A stretch of 64,000 nt of DNA from Sistotremastrum niveocremeum HHB9708 (GCA_001630475.1 KV419411.1:530010-594009), one strand, 5' to 3'. Counted from the first letter of the stretch, positions 12,237-24,422 are shown. A program made the numbers and translations. Notes: generated by a model not told the origin, from the letters alone.

Positions 12237-12897
12237 GATGAGTGCAACAAAGAAGGGAACGAGCGGGTATGGCCATGAGTTAATCCAGTATTATATATAG
12301 CGTCGGTGATCGTTGACAGTCGAAGTGCGCCGGCGCTAAAGCAGCCGAAGCTAATATGTCCGTTCCTGACCGAAATTCGCCTCCGTCCTCTGATGATTAT
12401 GATCCGGTTCCGGTATTTTACTTCAAAAAGAATAGGGACTAGTACATATTAGTACAGCTCAGTCTTCTGCTTTTGAACAGCTTCAGTCGTACAAAATGAG
12501 ACGCAACGAAGGGCTGGAAATTTTATGCTGGATTAAAATTTTCACTCCGATTTCTTTGGAATAGGTGAAAGAGCTCGACACCATGAGTACTGCTTGCATT
12601 GTTCCACCAAGCTCCTGTCTTGGCATGCTTCGCAATGGCTTGTCACACTCCCAACGTGGACGTACGCATTTTTGCATTGTTCATGGTCCCACGAGTCCCA
12701 GCGAAGAGTCTTGAGGCGACGGTGACCGGCTTCCGAATGGCGGCTTGTATAGCTGAACGCTGAATGGCCTGCTGCTTTATCCAGGTTCCTCAGCGCAGAG
12801 AATGTCGACAAAGTGATCGCAATAAGGGAGAATAGCATAGCATTCCAGGTATATCGATGACATGGCGGTATTGTGCGAAATGAACATGGATGAAACA
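12237..12897. other. Intergenic region with one weak minus-strand frame
   Basis: An open frame on the minus strand (12542-12898) begins at an ATG overlapping the NPC2 stop and would give about 118 residues with one hydrophobic stretch. It probably lies in the NPC2 3' untranslated region. A TATATATA run near 12290 belongs to the DUF2235 copy 2 promoter. Confidence 0.3.
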
Positions 12898-13587
12898 TCA
12901 CTTCCTGAAATTAAGGACAATCTTTAGACACATGAGGTCATCATCATCAACCGTGTAGCCTTGTACATCTACGTTGATGATCGCTGAAGTTCAATTAGTT
13001 TTTTATGACCCGAATTCGAGGAGGCGGCCGACGTACCTGGAGGAATTTCCTTGGGCAGAGCCACGACCTGACTGATATTCTTATAGGAGCCCTTCTTCAC
13101 AGGACACTGCAGCTCCGCATTGTTAATCTCAGCTTCTTCGCAGATGTCGAATGTCTGAGTCAAAATCTTGAGCAGTCCCGCTTTCACTTGCACATCGACT
13201 TCAGCTCCATCCTAAGGGAAAATTCAGCGCTTCTGACGTGTTAAAAATTATTTACAACTCACCACAATATCCTCGTCCACGGTGAAGTCCACTGACACCG
13301 TGAGGTCGTGCCCAGGCTGAGGGGGGTCTGGGCTGATAACCAAACGATCGATGTGTCCGACATCGTCCGGTGAACCTAACGAAGGTTATACATATCTTTA
13401 ACATTCTTTCGCGTGAAAGCTTACCACAGTCCTGCCATTCCCAACTAGCCAAGTTGTGAACGACTTGTGAGTCTTCGAGGGGCTGTTGACCGTTCCTCAG
13501 ATACGACTTCGTTCCTGGACTCGCACGCGCGAAACGCAGGAAAGCACCAAGATAAAATAGAACGACAGGAGTCAATGACACCAACAT
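12898..13587 (-). CDS. NPC2: NPC2/ML-domain sterol or phospholipid transfer protein
   Basis: Four exons (13425-13587, 13263-13375, 13037-13211, 12898-12983) give 178 residues, the usual size. An N-terminal signal peptide (MLVSLTPVVLFYLGAF) leads to WEWQDCG, SPDPPQPGHDLTVSVDFTV, a central DICEEAEINNAELQCPVKKG and a C-terminal DDDDLMCLKI, all ML (MD-2-related lipid-recognition) hallmarks with paired Cys. Fungal members are the phosphatidylglycerol/phosphatidylinositol transfer proteins and vacuolar NPC2, which bind lipids in an Ig-like pocket. The protein should enter the secretory path and act in the vacuole lumen. All phases agree. Only the natural lipid is unclear. Confidence 0.92.
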
Positions 13588-13818
13588 CTTTGTGATGCAA
13601 GGGAGTCGTCGAAAGCCAAGGGCTCGTGCAAGACTCGTTGGCTCGAGGATGACGCTATCTCATCCGAACGCCGATTGAAGTTCCGCAAAAGGAATGGACC
13701 GCCAACCGGCTATATTCGGCTAGTGTGTCCCACGCGGCCCGGTGCCGGACTAGCTTCAACCCTCTTGTTTTTTTCATGCTCCTTCATAAATATTCGAACC
13801 AAGTCCATACAGATAAAT

Positions 13819-14834
13819 TTACAGATCAACCAAAGGTCCTTCTTCCTCCCAAGGTTTTCCAGGAACTGCCTTGGTCCGTTTCCACTTGCTCACATCTACC
13901 TCTTTCCGATCCACCCAGATCACATCAATACTGTCAATATCACCATACCACGAAGCCCAGCCGATCATGCGCAAGGAAGGGTGTTTATCGGATAAACCCT
14001 TTGATAGGACAAAGGTGTTCGACTCGGTATCGTCGTCCGTGCCCCTGGTGCAGACGGCACACGACCCTCCGATGAGACACTCGAAGGGATGAGAGAATAT
14101 GAGGCCTTCTGGGGACAACGTAACGCCCATAGCTAGAACTTCTAGTTGGGTCAGGTGACGTGTCCAATTTAAGACCCATTTCTGCGAAAGATATGAGTTA
14201 TGTAGATCATAAAAAATAGATAACCTGGAAGGAGCTTACCAGGACGTCTTCAGCGGTCTCGAATACAGACGGTATAACAGTCATCCCTAGCCATTTGTCT
14301 TCGTCGACTCTGTTAACGATGAGGCTCTTGAGATTCCGAAGATTTGAAGGGATTGGAGTTAGTTTTGCAGAACGGTCTGTTCGAGTATTGATCTGTAGCT
14401 TTATGACAGAGGTAGGGAGGACCTTTAGAAACTCGGTTTCGTCTTCATAATCGAGGTCGACCGTGACATCTCGAAGTGAAGGGAAAATATCCTTAAAAAT
14501 GAGTTTGGGAGGGTCACGATAGTTCCCCGATTTATGCGAGGTCGTCAGACGTCTAGAGCAGGATTGATCTCGAAATTTCTTAGAGGAACTGAACGACAAC
14601 GTACCTCACACATCTTAGCCATTCAGATTTGAGGCTGATATAGTCCCAATCCCCTTGATCAGGGAGAGTTATCTGGGTGAACCAACGACGCAGAACTATT
14701 TGTCGACATGAACGAGAAACGAGGCTGGAAGCTTGGATGTCTTTCCAACTAGGCTTTTGTCGACCATCATGAGAGCATAGGAGAAAGACCCATCCATAAA
14801 TCTCATGAATCAGCTCTACTGGCAAGGTAGGCAT
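13819..14834 (-). CDS. F-box-like protein, 301 aa
   Basis: Three exons (14605-14834, 14240-14552, 13819-14181) sum to 302 codons in phase. The product starts MPTLPVELIHEIYGWVF, a typical basidiomycete F-box opening (LPxELxxEI), followed by ASLVSRSCRQIVLRRWF, the rest of the F-box helix bundle. The remainder carries Leu-rich stretches (LRNLKSLIVN, LTQLEVLAMGV) like the degenerate repeats of such proteins. It would bind Skp1 and recruit an unknown target to an SCF ubiquitin ligase. A longer open frame upstream lacks an ATG, so 14834 is the start. The F-box call is good; the target is unknown. Confidence 0.75.
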
Positions 14835-15854
14835 TGAGAGATAGGATAGGATCAAGATGAAGTCCGGGGTTCAAAGACCCGCGGTGCCTCGGACAAATTA
14901 CATCCGGTATTACCGCATAGAGCACATTGTGGGCAGAATTAGATCGATTCGACCGAGAGGCTTCAAGACTTGTGACTGACTACACGTAGGGGATGGTCAA
15001 GAAGCTGATGTGCAGCTGGCCTGGGACGCGGAGACGGAACGAATTTCGGTTAGGAAACCCTGACGACACTTCGGTCGTTAGACTCGCGACTGCCTTGACT
15101 TGCCTGGAATGTTCGGTGTTTCCCGCGGCTCGAATGCAGGGTCAACTCGGTCGGCTTTCTGTGTTGTCTGGTCTCTGCTTCTCCTGTGCTTTGGGGATTA
15201 TCCGACCGAGAGAACTGCAAAAATTTGCCTTGAAAACTGCCTTTCTCAAGATTTCGAATCCGATGCTCATCAGCACCGATTTTTCCGGAAATTTTTCAGA
15301 AGGTTCCGCACCAGAGACATTCGAAAAAAATCCAGCTCGTCCGCCCGACTCTTCAACATGGCATTCCTAATCCAGTGGCTCGGCCAGATGCCTCTTTTGA
15401 GAGAGGGGCGAGTTGCGCGTGGGTAAGTCACCGTGGATAATAATAAAGCCTATGTATCAAGTTGCCGAAGCCGGGAACCATAACGCTCTCATAGTCGCCG
15501 AAGCATAATAAAGTCGTGGTCCGATCGTTCACATATTCATTCAGTGATTTGATTCTGTGCTTGAATATACCCAGTGGGCTTGAAAAGGGAATTTTTTCCA
15601 ACGATTGAAGTTTAGAAGGCGGGTCTGTTTTCCGACTAATATTGGTAGCATGATCAGTGTCAACAATGCATGTCGTGAACATTTTTTTGGGGTGCCTCGG
15701 ACAAGTAAATCGCTGCTCTAATATCCATAACATGGCTGCTCCAGTATCACTAGGAATGTCTGGTCTTGTACTCTGGGCGTAATGGGATTACCACATTTGG
15801 GCACGCGTTTCCTTTAGTTGTCCTTTGTGTGTGACCGCCACTTCTGCTACCACC
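14835..15854. other. Intergenic region with unsupported open frames
   Basis: About 1 kb. Frames on both strands (14993-15426 plus, 15428-15733 minus) reach 100-125 codons but show no splice logic or motif. A 14-base direct repeat, GGTGCCTCGGACAA, occurs near 14884 and again near 15690. The neighbouring MSP-like gene's promoter must lie at the right end. Confidence 0.35.
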
Positions 15855-16616
15855 ATGTCCGACGATTTTGCACACGCTAGGGCTATTTGTTTCCCCCTCT
15901 CTCTGAGCTCCTACCATCTTTCGAAACCAGGTAAGTTTCCCAAATTCTCCAATTCCAGGAAGAGGTCTCGAAGTTTTGATATTGCATTGTTCTTCCCAGA
16001 AATACAGTTCCCCGGGATTTTTTTACCGCACGACCCACATTGTTCATGGGTTGATAGACCCGAGTTCTGTGACAGCAGATCAACCATTCTGCTCACAAAC
16101 AATACCAACTCGTCCTATCGATATACTGTCCACAATAACGTCAACTTGAATCGAGGCTTCGTCGCGTTGAAGGAGTTTCGTGTTACTCCAGACTCAGGCA
16201 TCATATGCCCCAAAGATGTGCACGAAATAGTTTTCGACTTTATTCCCCATACACCGCCCGGTAAACTCTGCCTTGCTGTGTACTCCCCTCCAAGGTATTG
16301 ACCGCATGAGTCAACGTTAGTTATCATCAAGCACGGATTGCCGACCAACACTCAAAATCCTTTGGAAGACAAGACGGAAGAGCTGAAGAAATGGAGGTTC
16401 TGGATTGAATGTAGGAGAGACCGTTCGGTTTGGAGAACTTTGGGACGCCTTTTGGCATTCTGGAAGCCTAAGACAAAGGTGACTTGTTTTGTGCTGTTCC
16501 GAACCATACTCATTCAGTTGGACAAGGTCGACAACGACATTGTATATTGCTCTGATATGATTCGATACATCTTGGTAGACGAAGACGTGGAATCTGTCAC
16601 TGTCGTTGGTGATTAA
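15855..16616 (+). CDS. MSP (major sperm protein)-like domain protein
   Basis: The ATG at 15855 has a good context (caccATGtcc). A 69-base intron (15931-15999) leads to an exon with LLTNNTNSSYRYTVHNNVN, then FRVTPDSGIICPKDVHEIVF. This resembles the MSP/VAP beta-sandwich, in which a residual N follows the first strand and a P-x-SG-I-I-x-P loop precedes the next. VAP-type MSP domains bind FFAT motifs at ER contact sites, but no C-terminal TM anchor is visible here. The C-terminal exon (HGLPTNTQNPLEDK onwards, stop 16616) is joined by an intron I cannot place with certainty. A GT at 16278 to the AG at 16331 keeps phase, whereas the stronger GTATTG site at 16295 does not. The fold call is moderate. 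Confidence 0.5.
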
Positions 16617-17091
16617 ACGACGGACGACTTGCGGACTCAGAATGGACGCTGGGAAGCAGCACCAACAAAAGAGAGGCTTGGGACAAAAGGCGTCAAAGTC
16701 ATGAACGAGTGGTTGTATATGTAACATGTATATTGAGAGATATTTTGGATGGGCACAATGAATGAGACAGGTTTCGGTCTTGTATTGTCAATACTCAACC
16801 TCAGGCTGGATCAAAACGCTCGGTGACAGAGAACCAAACAAACGTATACAACTTGGCAACAGTCAAGTCAACGGAGCCGAACGAAATGACACCTTGAAGC
16901 CCTGAAATATTACGAGCAGCAATAGACTATCGTACTTGATAAAGATAAATTATCAATCAAGAATAGCGTCAGTAGAACACGCAAGAGTAGGTGCGGCTAG
17001 CCAAGGCGGAGACTTTTGAAAAGTCGAAAACAAATGTATCGCAGGAATGCCTCCGAGTCCGAGGCCCTGAGGGATCACGAGTCCAAGGTGT
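16617..17091. other. 3' intergenic region; left end of a duplicated block
   Basis: From about 16830 the sequence resembles 24.7 kb by eye (ACACCTTGAA, TCAAGAATAG/GCAAGAATGA, GCTAGCCAAGG/GCTAGTCAAGG), marking the left edge of the duplicated membrane-protein block. There is no gene in it. Confidence 0.45.
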
Positions 17092-18804
17092 CTATGGGGT
17101 CATCGGATTAAATCCAGGAGGGAGAGGGGACCTCTCTCGCAGTCCCACAGTCCCAGCGACAATATCCTCTTCACGAAGAGGTTGAGGATCTAAATCCTGT
17201 AACCCAAGCGCATTTATGCTACTGCTACTTCCATTCGGAGATCCAGCGCTCGAATAATTTCCGGATTCTATATCTGATAGATCGCCGGAGTCTGGGTCTC
17301 CGGGAAGTGTAGCTGCGCGATGTACGATGAGCGGAATCTGGAATGAACGAGTCTAGGTATTGTAGACGGCATGATGTGGAGATGACTGACTTCTTCTGAA
17401 GGAGCTCCCTCACGGTCTCTCTTGGCGCGCTCGATACTTTGGTTGTGTAGAGCTACAATAAGACCAGCCGCGGGTGTAACGCCCAAAAGCAGTGCTGCGA
17501 CCTTTGTATACAAGAACATGTCAGTAAAGCCAAGTGTGATGAAGAATGTCTCGAACCTGCCCAAAACCCAGAGTTGTATTCTCTCCCAACAGGATCTGAT
17601 TTTTACCCGTCCAAGCCTGCCGCTCAGAATTCCACAAAAGGAGAAGAGCCACGAGCATCACAAGCGTATTCGTAAAAACAAGGAACAACCTCTTCCGATC
17701 CCACGAAAGAAATCGTACATGGCGTACAATTTTCTGTAACACAGTTTCACGCGATTCGCGCATTGTGGGAGGCCGTGAGAGAATTGGATAGAAGCTCGGA
17801 GAACTTGCGAAGACGAGAAGGATGCCCCAGAATAGGACGACGCACATACAGAAGAGGAGCCATAGTGGGTAGACTGCGTATTTGCCGTGATTGATGTCAC
17901 AAGCTCGGAAAGGGAAACCGAATAGGAAGACGAAGGTCGATCCGCTGCATGGTGTCTGGGCGTATGTGGGACTTGTGAACAGGATGATACACCATGTCCA
18001 TTGGAGAGAGATCTAGTGATGCTGTTCAGATGACCAAGTTTGACTGCGAGAACGACTCGGATTTAATTACCTGCATAATAAATGAAGCCGAAAGCAGCGC
18101 ACGCGACGTTTGCGTCTTGCTCTCTCTGATCTTCTTCAACCTCCTCTCAGGGTCATCCTCTGACGCATCGGGGTCCGCGAACCCAGCATCTCCGTCGAAC
18201 TGGCCTTCTTGCTCGGCTACTTGACCAGGCTCGGTTTCTCTCCATATGTCACATAAAGGTGCTACCGCAAGGGATGTCACGGTTGAGAACGTCGCGAAAT
18301 TGAGAACTTGAGTAGCATGGTATAGTGTCAAGGCTTGCATGCTTTTCTGGTATATGGCGGGGACTACGATTGCGATGGTGAGCATCGTAGCAGACCATGA
18401 AGCAAGATTCGAATCGGGTGGTGATTTGAGGACGAGTATGGCTGGGGAAGGCTCTATCAGATCAGTTCAGCTGAGCTGCTTCGAAGGCCGATACCATTCA
18501 GAATGCTTTGTATCCAAAAACTGAGCCTGACGCCGATTCCTGTGTCTAGAGTCAGGACACAGTTGGTATATGGACCTTATCGCGCACCAGTAATATCAGG
18601 ATTCGGACATATTCCATAGCACTCGTTCAATGCAACATCACTAACTGCTCCACAATACAACGACTGGAATGCCGATGTAACATCCAGGTCATTTCCTGTC
18701 TGGTTTGACAATGTAAAGCCGAGCCCATCGAGAGCAGCTAAAAGAGCGAGATCTGTGACGTTTGATGGAATAGATAAAGGGACAGGACAAGTCAGGGAGG
18801 TCAT
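17092..18804 (-). CDS. Uncharacterised multi-pass membrane protein, copy 1
   Basis: The ATG at 18804 (MTSLTCPVPLSIPSNVTDLA) starts a Cys-containing N-terminal segment of about 75 residues with possible N-glycosylation sites (NVT, NQT) and an ECYGICPN motif. About seven hydrophobic segments follow, among them SATMLTIAIVVPAIYQ, FATFSTVTSLAVAPL, YPLWLLFCMCVVLFWGILLV, FTNTLVMLVALLLLW and VAALLLGVTPAAGLIVAL. An acidic loop and a Ser/Gly-rich tail containing INALGLQ end at TAG 17092-17094. I do not recognise the family. A close paralogue lies at 24889-26604 with the same intron positions. The amino acid permease and NmrA-like neighbours give context only, and no transport function can be claimed. 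Confidence 0.8.
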
Positions 18805-19161
18805 TGTACTAGGATGTGTCGCGTTAGGGAGTGTCGATGCCAACGTCTGCGCATGTCTTGTCCTCAACTGAGTCGTGTCCTATGCGCTTGAGCTGGAGAC
18901 TCAGCAGGTCGTTGGGCTCGGCGCTTGCCCTTTTTCGTCTCTTGCAGCGCCCATCAAGAACACAAATATCTGAAACTCGGGACAGACATGAATCGCAGTG
19001 GCAGATAACTCTCTATGACAATCAAACATGTTGCACGACCACGGGAAAGGAAGTGATGAAGGCATCCAACAGCGCAAGAGAGGGGCCATGGGGACACCTC
19101 GTGCACAAGCATCCGGAAGCTCTTCCTATGAGTCGAGCAACGCCGGCCTTGAATAGAAGAC
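18805..19161. promoter_or_regulatory. Divergent promoter region, copy 1
   Basis: This interval separates the membrane gene from the NmrA-like start on the other strand. It is homologous to 26605-27022, where both flanking genes look intact. Shared stretches include CGTTGGGYTCG and GCCGGC-TTGA near the NmrA start. Confidence 0.45.
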
Positions 19162-19275
19162 ATGACCATTGCGATTGCAGGAGCTGGCGATTTTGCTACA
19201 TTTGTGGTGGATGCACTAGAAGAAGCTGGCGCATACTAGTACAAGATCGTCGTCATCTCCAGTCTAAGAGCAGTT
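19162..19275 (+). pseudogene. NmrA-like exon 1 remnant
   Basis: This stretch matches the first exon of the intact gene at 27023: MTIAIAGAGDFATFVVDAL against MKTIAIAGAGDLAKFVVEAL, then KIVVIS. It carries an internal stop after AGAY. Instead of meeting its intron donor it runs, just after GAGCAG at 19273, into sequence of an amino acid permease. It keeps the dinucleotide-binding loop only and cannot make an enzyme. Confidence 0.8.
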
Positions 19276-20202
19276 GGAGTGCCGTACTACTTCTCAGTAT
19301 TGGTGTCGTTCTGGTCGCTCTTCTCGCTTTTCTGTCTGTGTGTACGCACTTCCAACGACCCAGCGGTGACAACGAAAACCAATGATGTACGACTAGCATA
19401 TACTCTTGAGTGCACTGAACTCGACGTTGAACAGGTTTTCAAATGGCTGTCTTCAATGACTGCGGCGGCATTTCTCCTGTCATGGGTTGGCATCACGATG
19501 ATGTTCACATACTTACAATCAGTCAGTATCAATTCCTATTATTCTTCACTGCGTCTCACCATATTTCCTTTTCCTTCCTCTAGATTTATCTACGGTCGAA
19601 AATTATAGGAGGCAACGGATCCAGAGTTCAGACAGAATCACCCGGTTCTATGTCTCAACAGACGATGGTATCATAATTGGCAGCCAATTGTGAGCAACAG
19701 TTCATTCGACTGGGGCTCGTGGCTGATATAATATAAAGCCAGCTTGGTGCGCGTTTCTTTCCTGCGTAGGAATCATGTTCGCTAACATCTGGTATGTGTT
19801 CGCACAAAAAGCTTTCCGTGGAGAATAGGTTCGTTGTTTGTTTTCTCTTTTGTATGTCTGTAACTCACGCCCTTGAGTGCAGCGCAAGAACCAACTGACG
19901 GCCGGCCAGTTCTCGATTTAGATATCGATCCATTCGTTCCTACATTTCTGTCATCGTATCTTACGATTGTAAGAGAAAGTCCCGAGAGAGTCCCTTCAAA
20001 GTCTCAGATGTCACACTTATCTTATTCCCTCTCACATACGTTCTTTCTCCTTTTCGTATTGGGCTACAAACCAGTCTATCGCTCTAGGATGGTCAGGCGT
20101 AAAGACATGCCCTGGAATGAGGGTACTGTTTCGCTCATCGAACGCCGGAGGCCTGATGGATTTTTCTGGAAAGTTGTCGATGCTCTATTCCAATTGTTTT
20201 GA
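19276..20202 (+). pseudogene. 3' fragment of an amino acid permease
   Basis: From about 19279 the sequence matches the C-terminal third of the intact permease at 21379-24422: VPYYFSVLVS, TTKTNDV, KWLSSMTAAAFLLSWVG, YGRKL, EPTDGRPVLDLDIDPFVPTF and YRSRMVRRKDMPWNEG. It ends at TGA 20200-20202. Introns are still recognisable at the same places. The N-terminal two thirds, with the substrate-binding TM1 and TM6 regions, are missing. The frame is lost soon after the junction, near SVLVSF, so this is a decayed host-gene fragment. Similarity to the intact copy continues for about 40 bases past the stop (GATCATCTTRGTCTA), showing a genomic duplication and not a retrocopy. Confidence 0.85.
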
Positions 20203-21378
20203 ACCCGTGCTGCCAGATGCGATCATCTTAGTCTATAAACTGTGCACAACTGGGGACCCAGTGAAAAATGCGCCTCTGAAGATGGCATCGTTATATATTC
20301 TTGCTGTGAGGCATGAAATGGTCTCAATGCTCGATAGCGAATATATCAATGATTTATTGCTCTGGCCCTCAGTGACATGCCGAATTAAAGAAGTTCACAA
20401 GCTCACATATGTCCCATAAAAAGCCGTGGCTAGAGATCGACGTGGACGCCAAGCTTAATGAGCTTCGACATGGGAACCGCGGTCTATGCGCAGCATGTAG
20501 CCCTCCGCAATGGATGTGGTCAGGTTCATTTTAATGGCTCACTGGCGATTGGGTTCAGTAAAACAAATTTCCGACAAGGAGACCAGATACTCACCCGAGA
20601 GTTAATCTGATGAGACGCGTTGATTGACCGTGACCTCGATCACGCAGATGTGAATTTTAACAAATATTGGAGGCCACTCATTCAGGACTTGGAAATAGTG
20701 AGATTCTGCTATCATATCCAGTTCGACGATAAACTGAGGTACGACCTGGTGGTTCCTCCGCGCTGAGTCAACCCCCGCGACCGTCGGTTGATTGGGTTTC
20801 GAAGATCTGGATAACTCCCACCCGCGCTTTGTGGGACTGATTCAGTCAAATGGAGCCAGGGAGGTCGCAGCAGAGATAGGAGATCTTCTAGCCGGAACGA
20901 CGCCAAAGTTCCAATCACTGCCAGTCAAAGAAGGGAATCCTGTCAAAATATTGAGAGCACTGAAAATTTCGGAATCTACACTCACTGAAGACCCATAGGA
21001 CCTGTAATCAGTACCTGTCGAGGTCGAAGTTGAAGAAGGCAAACATACGCGTCGCGACGCGTCACAGTTCAATTGATCAAGTTGGCACACTGGGCGCTGG
21101 CCGCCGCGGCCTGAGACGTTGTCGGGCTTCGGCATGGACTTGACGATAAGCGGGTACCGCTACAAGACCTTCAGTCCCCTTGCACACAGGTACAGGCCAA
21201 ATGGATGATGCGGACTGAGCCCTGTCTTGTACTTAAGACGCCTAGTCGATCCTCTGCTCTTGTTCACTCCATCCATACCACCCAGCAATTCGCCGCAGGC
21301 TGCACTTCTAGCGGCCGCGATTGCTGGCCAATCTCCCATTATCACTGGCATACATCCTAGCAGGCCAATTGCACCAAG
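20203..21378. other. Intergenic region upstream of the permease
   Basis: This is 1.2 kb with several open frames of 65-100 codons, for example minus 20842-21135 with an ATG and a Ser/Thr-rich sequence. None has splice sites or a known motif. Probably permease promoter plus decayed sequence from the duplication. Confidence 0.35.
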
Positions 21379-24300
21379 ATGCATACCAGATTCTTCTCAA
21401 ACGGATCCACAGATACAAACCATTCCCTAGATACAGCGACGCCTCCATCTGATCGCATTGCTTTGCAGCCTTTGCTTGCCGTTGGTTCAAGTTCGCCAGG
21501 TGCAAGGCTGAGACGAGCACCACGGCTAGTAGAGGAAGATATTGCAGAAGTACCAGCAACACACGACCGAGTCCTTCGTCACCAAGGCTTGTGGAGACGT
21601 ATCAACGACAAGCTACCGTCACAAATTTCTCGAAGGTACGCATTTGCCATTTCACCCAGTCTCAATCGCATCATTCTAATTCGTCTCACAGACATAGTGG
21701 GTCCCAAGTTCAATCATATTTATCTTCAGGAAATCGACGAATGTACTAGTCAGCGTTATCTCTGTTGGTAAGTTGTGCATGTCGTCAAATCTCTCTTCGA
21801 GACCAAGCTAACGTAAAAACAGGAGGGGTCATAGGGTTAGGGCTCACAGATTGTGTCTCAATTGCCAAACTGATAGCGCCGTAGAACTGGCGTATTCATT
21901 GGTGTTTCCAATTCTTTAAGACACGCGGGACCCATTGGAGCTTTGATTGTAAGTACTATGTATGAACAGCTATAGCAGTTCTGATAACGTGGGCAGGCTT
22001 ACCTCATCACTGGAAGTATAGTATGGTCTGTCGTCATCTCTATTGGGGAGATGGTGGCATGGCTGTGAGTGCGACTCGTTGGTGACAATGTATTAGCTTC
22101 ACTTACACGACCCAGACCCAACGTAGGAGGACCCGTTGGTCTGGCATGTCTTTATGTAGATCCAGCTCTGGGGTTCGCCCTCGGTGAGTGTTTCGCGTGA
22201 TGACCAGAGCCGGATTTTGATTCACTCCATAGGGTGGAATGCCTGGTACATTCTTTTACTTCTATGAGATGCATTATCCCTAACTGTTCGAACTCTTAGG
22301 TATAATTGGTAGGTTATGCGGGACTCAGTTGCACCAATGTGCTGACCAGATACTTTAGGGCCGTCATCCTTCCAGCTGAATTATCAGCGGCAGCCATTGC
22401 GCTCGAAAGTTTTCCCGGCATCAAGTGAGGCTCCTTCGTTCACCAGGATTCAAGAACTCATATTGACCCACTTTCAGTCCTACCAGACGATCATATATTG
22501 CTGTCTCCGTATTGCTGGGAGTGTCAACTTTCGTCAACTGCCTCGGCGCAGGAGTATTCGGAGAAGTCGAATTCTTCTTGTCCCTATTCAAAGTCCTTCT
22601 CATATGCGGGTTGATCGTTATGAGTCTTTTCATCGATGTGAGAAGAGGCAATGAGGGGTAATTATTCTTTGTTTTCACGGTTTCCAAGGTTGATAATAGA
22701 GTAGTGATCACAGTGTGATTGGTTTGAGCCGATGGAAGGATCCAGGACCGTTTATTTCATATCGGGATATTAAGCCTAGCGCATGGGGCGATTTCTTGGG
22801 GCTTTGGACCGTGATTATGCAGGTATGCTCCAAAGAGATGTTTCTATCCGCGTCATTTAACATCGGTTGCATAGGCATGTTTCTCGTTCTTCGGTACTGA
22901 GGTAGCTGCTATTGCTGCTGGAGAAGTGGGTACTGTCTATGTAATCTGTAATGTCTATCTGATCAGCCCCAGGTCATCAATCCTCGCGCAGTAGGGCCTT
23001 TTCCGACGTTCCAAATCTCTCATTGAAGATGGTCATTCTAGAATATCCCTCGGGCCGTCAACAGAGTGTGGATAAGAATGTAACATCGCTTCTTCTCCGT
23101 GGCGGCCTGGGCTCATCTTGTGTATAGATTTTTATTTTATGTCGGTGCTGTATTTGCCGCGGGACTTTTGGTCCGTTCCGACGACTGCCGCCTTGGACCA
23201 CCTCAACCAAGTACTTCGAAACTTCTGTTTTCCCATTCCCTATGACTAACGCCAAGTCCTTCAAGACAAAAACTGTACAATGAATGGAGTGTCTCAACCA
23301 TACGACACCAGTATCCCCTCATCGTCGCCTTTCATTATCGCCGTGGAAGATGCCGGATTCGGAAGCACTCTGAAGAACGTCCTTACTATAGCATTTGCAA
23401 TATCTGCATGGTCTGCTGGTACCTCCGACATCTACATGTCGAGCCGATTTTTATTCTTTCTCGCCGAATGCGGTCAAGCTCCTGGTTTTCTCCGGAAAAC
23501 TCCAAAATGGGGCAAATCGTTTGGGATGAATATCATAGTCCCGTATTTTTCGGTATTGGTGTCCTTCCTTATTGGTCTCTTGGCCTTTCTATCTGTTCCA
23601 GACTTCAGTAACCCCACCGTGACAACGAAAGCTAATGACGTACGCTCAATACTATCCACTGTTTCTTACCTCGAACTCGACGATTGACAGGTTTTCAAAT
23701 GGTTGTCTTCGATGACCGCCGCCGCATCTCTTTTATCATGGGTTGGCATGATGTTCACATATCTCCGGTCAGTATTCGAATCTGTTCAAGTTGTGATCTG
23801 CTCGTTCCGCTTACGACATTTCGATCCCAGATTTTTCTACGGCCGGAAATTGCAAGAAAGCAAAACCCCCAAGTTCAGAGAAAGAAATTTGGCACTATAT
23901 GGTAAGAAGTGGTATCATAAGTGGCAGCCAATTGTAAGTCAAAGTTCATTTGATTACTTGTGGCTGACGTAATATAAAGCCAGCTTGGTATGCCTTTCTT
24001 TCCTGCGTTGGAATAATGTTCTGCAATGGTTGGTATGTGTTCACACAGAAGAGCTTTCCTTGGAGGATAGGTTTGTGATTCATACTCTTCCCCGTATATG
24101 TGACTCAGATCTTTGACTTCAGCGGAGGAACCAACTGATGGCCCGCCAATCATTGATCCCGATATTGGTCCCTTCGTCCCTACATTTATCTCGTCATATC
24201 TTCCGATCGTAAGAGAAGCCCCTTTGTGATTCATAAACGCCACGCTCATCTCTTTCCTTCTCATAGCCATTCTTCCTCCTTTGCATGTTTGGCTATAAAC

Positions 24301-24422
24301 TAGTCTATCGCTCTGAAATGGTCAGGCTTGAGGACATGCCCTGGCATAATGGCAACGTCGACCCGATCATTGATCCCGAAGAGCCCAAAGGACTCTGGAA
24401 GATCGTCGATTCCCTGTTCTGA
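21379..24422 (+). CDS. YAT/AAT-family amino acid permease with about 21 exons
   Basis: A cytosolic N-terminus of about 90 residues (ATG 21379) leads to VISVGGVIGTGVFIGVSNSL (TM1), HAGPIGALI-AYLITGSIVWSV, GEMVAWLPNVGGPVG, ALGWNAWYNWAVILPAELSA, FVNCLGAGVFGEVEFF, ACFSFFGTEVAAIAAGE-VINPRANIPRAVNR (TM6 and the following loop), a long second half with AFAISAWSAGTSDIYMSSR, and a hydrophilic tail ending WKIVDSLF. These match the fungal plasma-membrane proton/amino acid symporters of about 530-580 residues. The exons are unusually small: WNAW is on a 13-base exon and YNW spans a 9-base exon (22300-22308). All phases agree, so the gene looks functional. The substrate is not readable. A 3' copy lies at 19.3-20.2 kb. 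Confidence 0.9.

Noticed and set aside
12542-12898. 118-codon minus-strand gene overlapping the NPC2 stop
   Set aside because: It starts within the NPC2 stop codon, has a single weak hydrophobic run and no own promoter space; most likely 3' untranslated sequence.
6104-13735. A shared 16-mer, TTCGGCTAGTGTGTCC, near 6104 and near 13720
   Set aside because: One such match is expected about half the time by chance in 64 kb, and similarity does not extend beyond it.
14860-14900. GGTTCAAAGACCC as a tRNA B-box
   Set aside because: No matching T-stem, A-box or acceptor stem can be folded around it.
15100-15733. Opposed frames both containing a LLCFGDY peptide, suggesting an inverted repeat
   Set aside because: The DNA around the shared heptapeptide does not align in either direction beyond a few bases, and neither frame has gene-like signals.
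16295-16320. A 26-base GTATTG...TTAG intron in the MSP-like gene
   Set aside because: It is too short and breaks the reading phase of the next exon; a 54-base intron from 16278 keeps phase but is itself uncertain.
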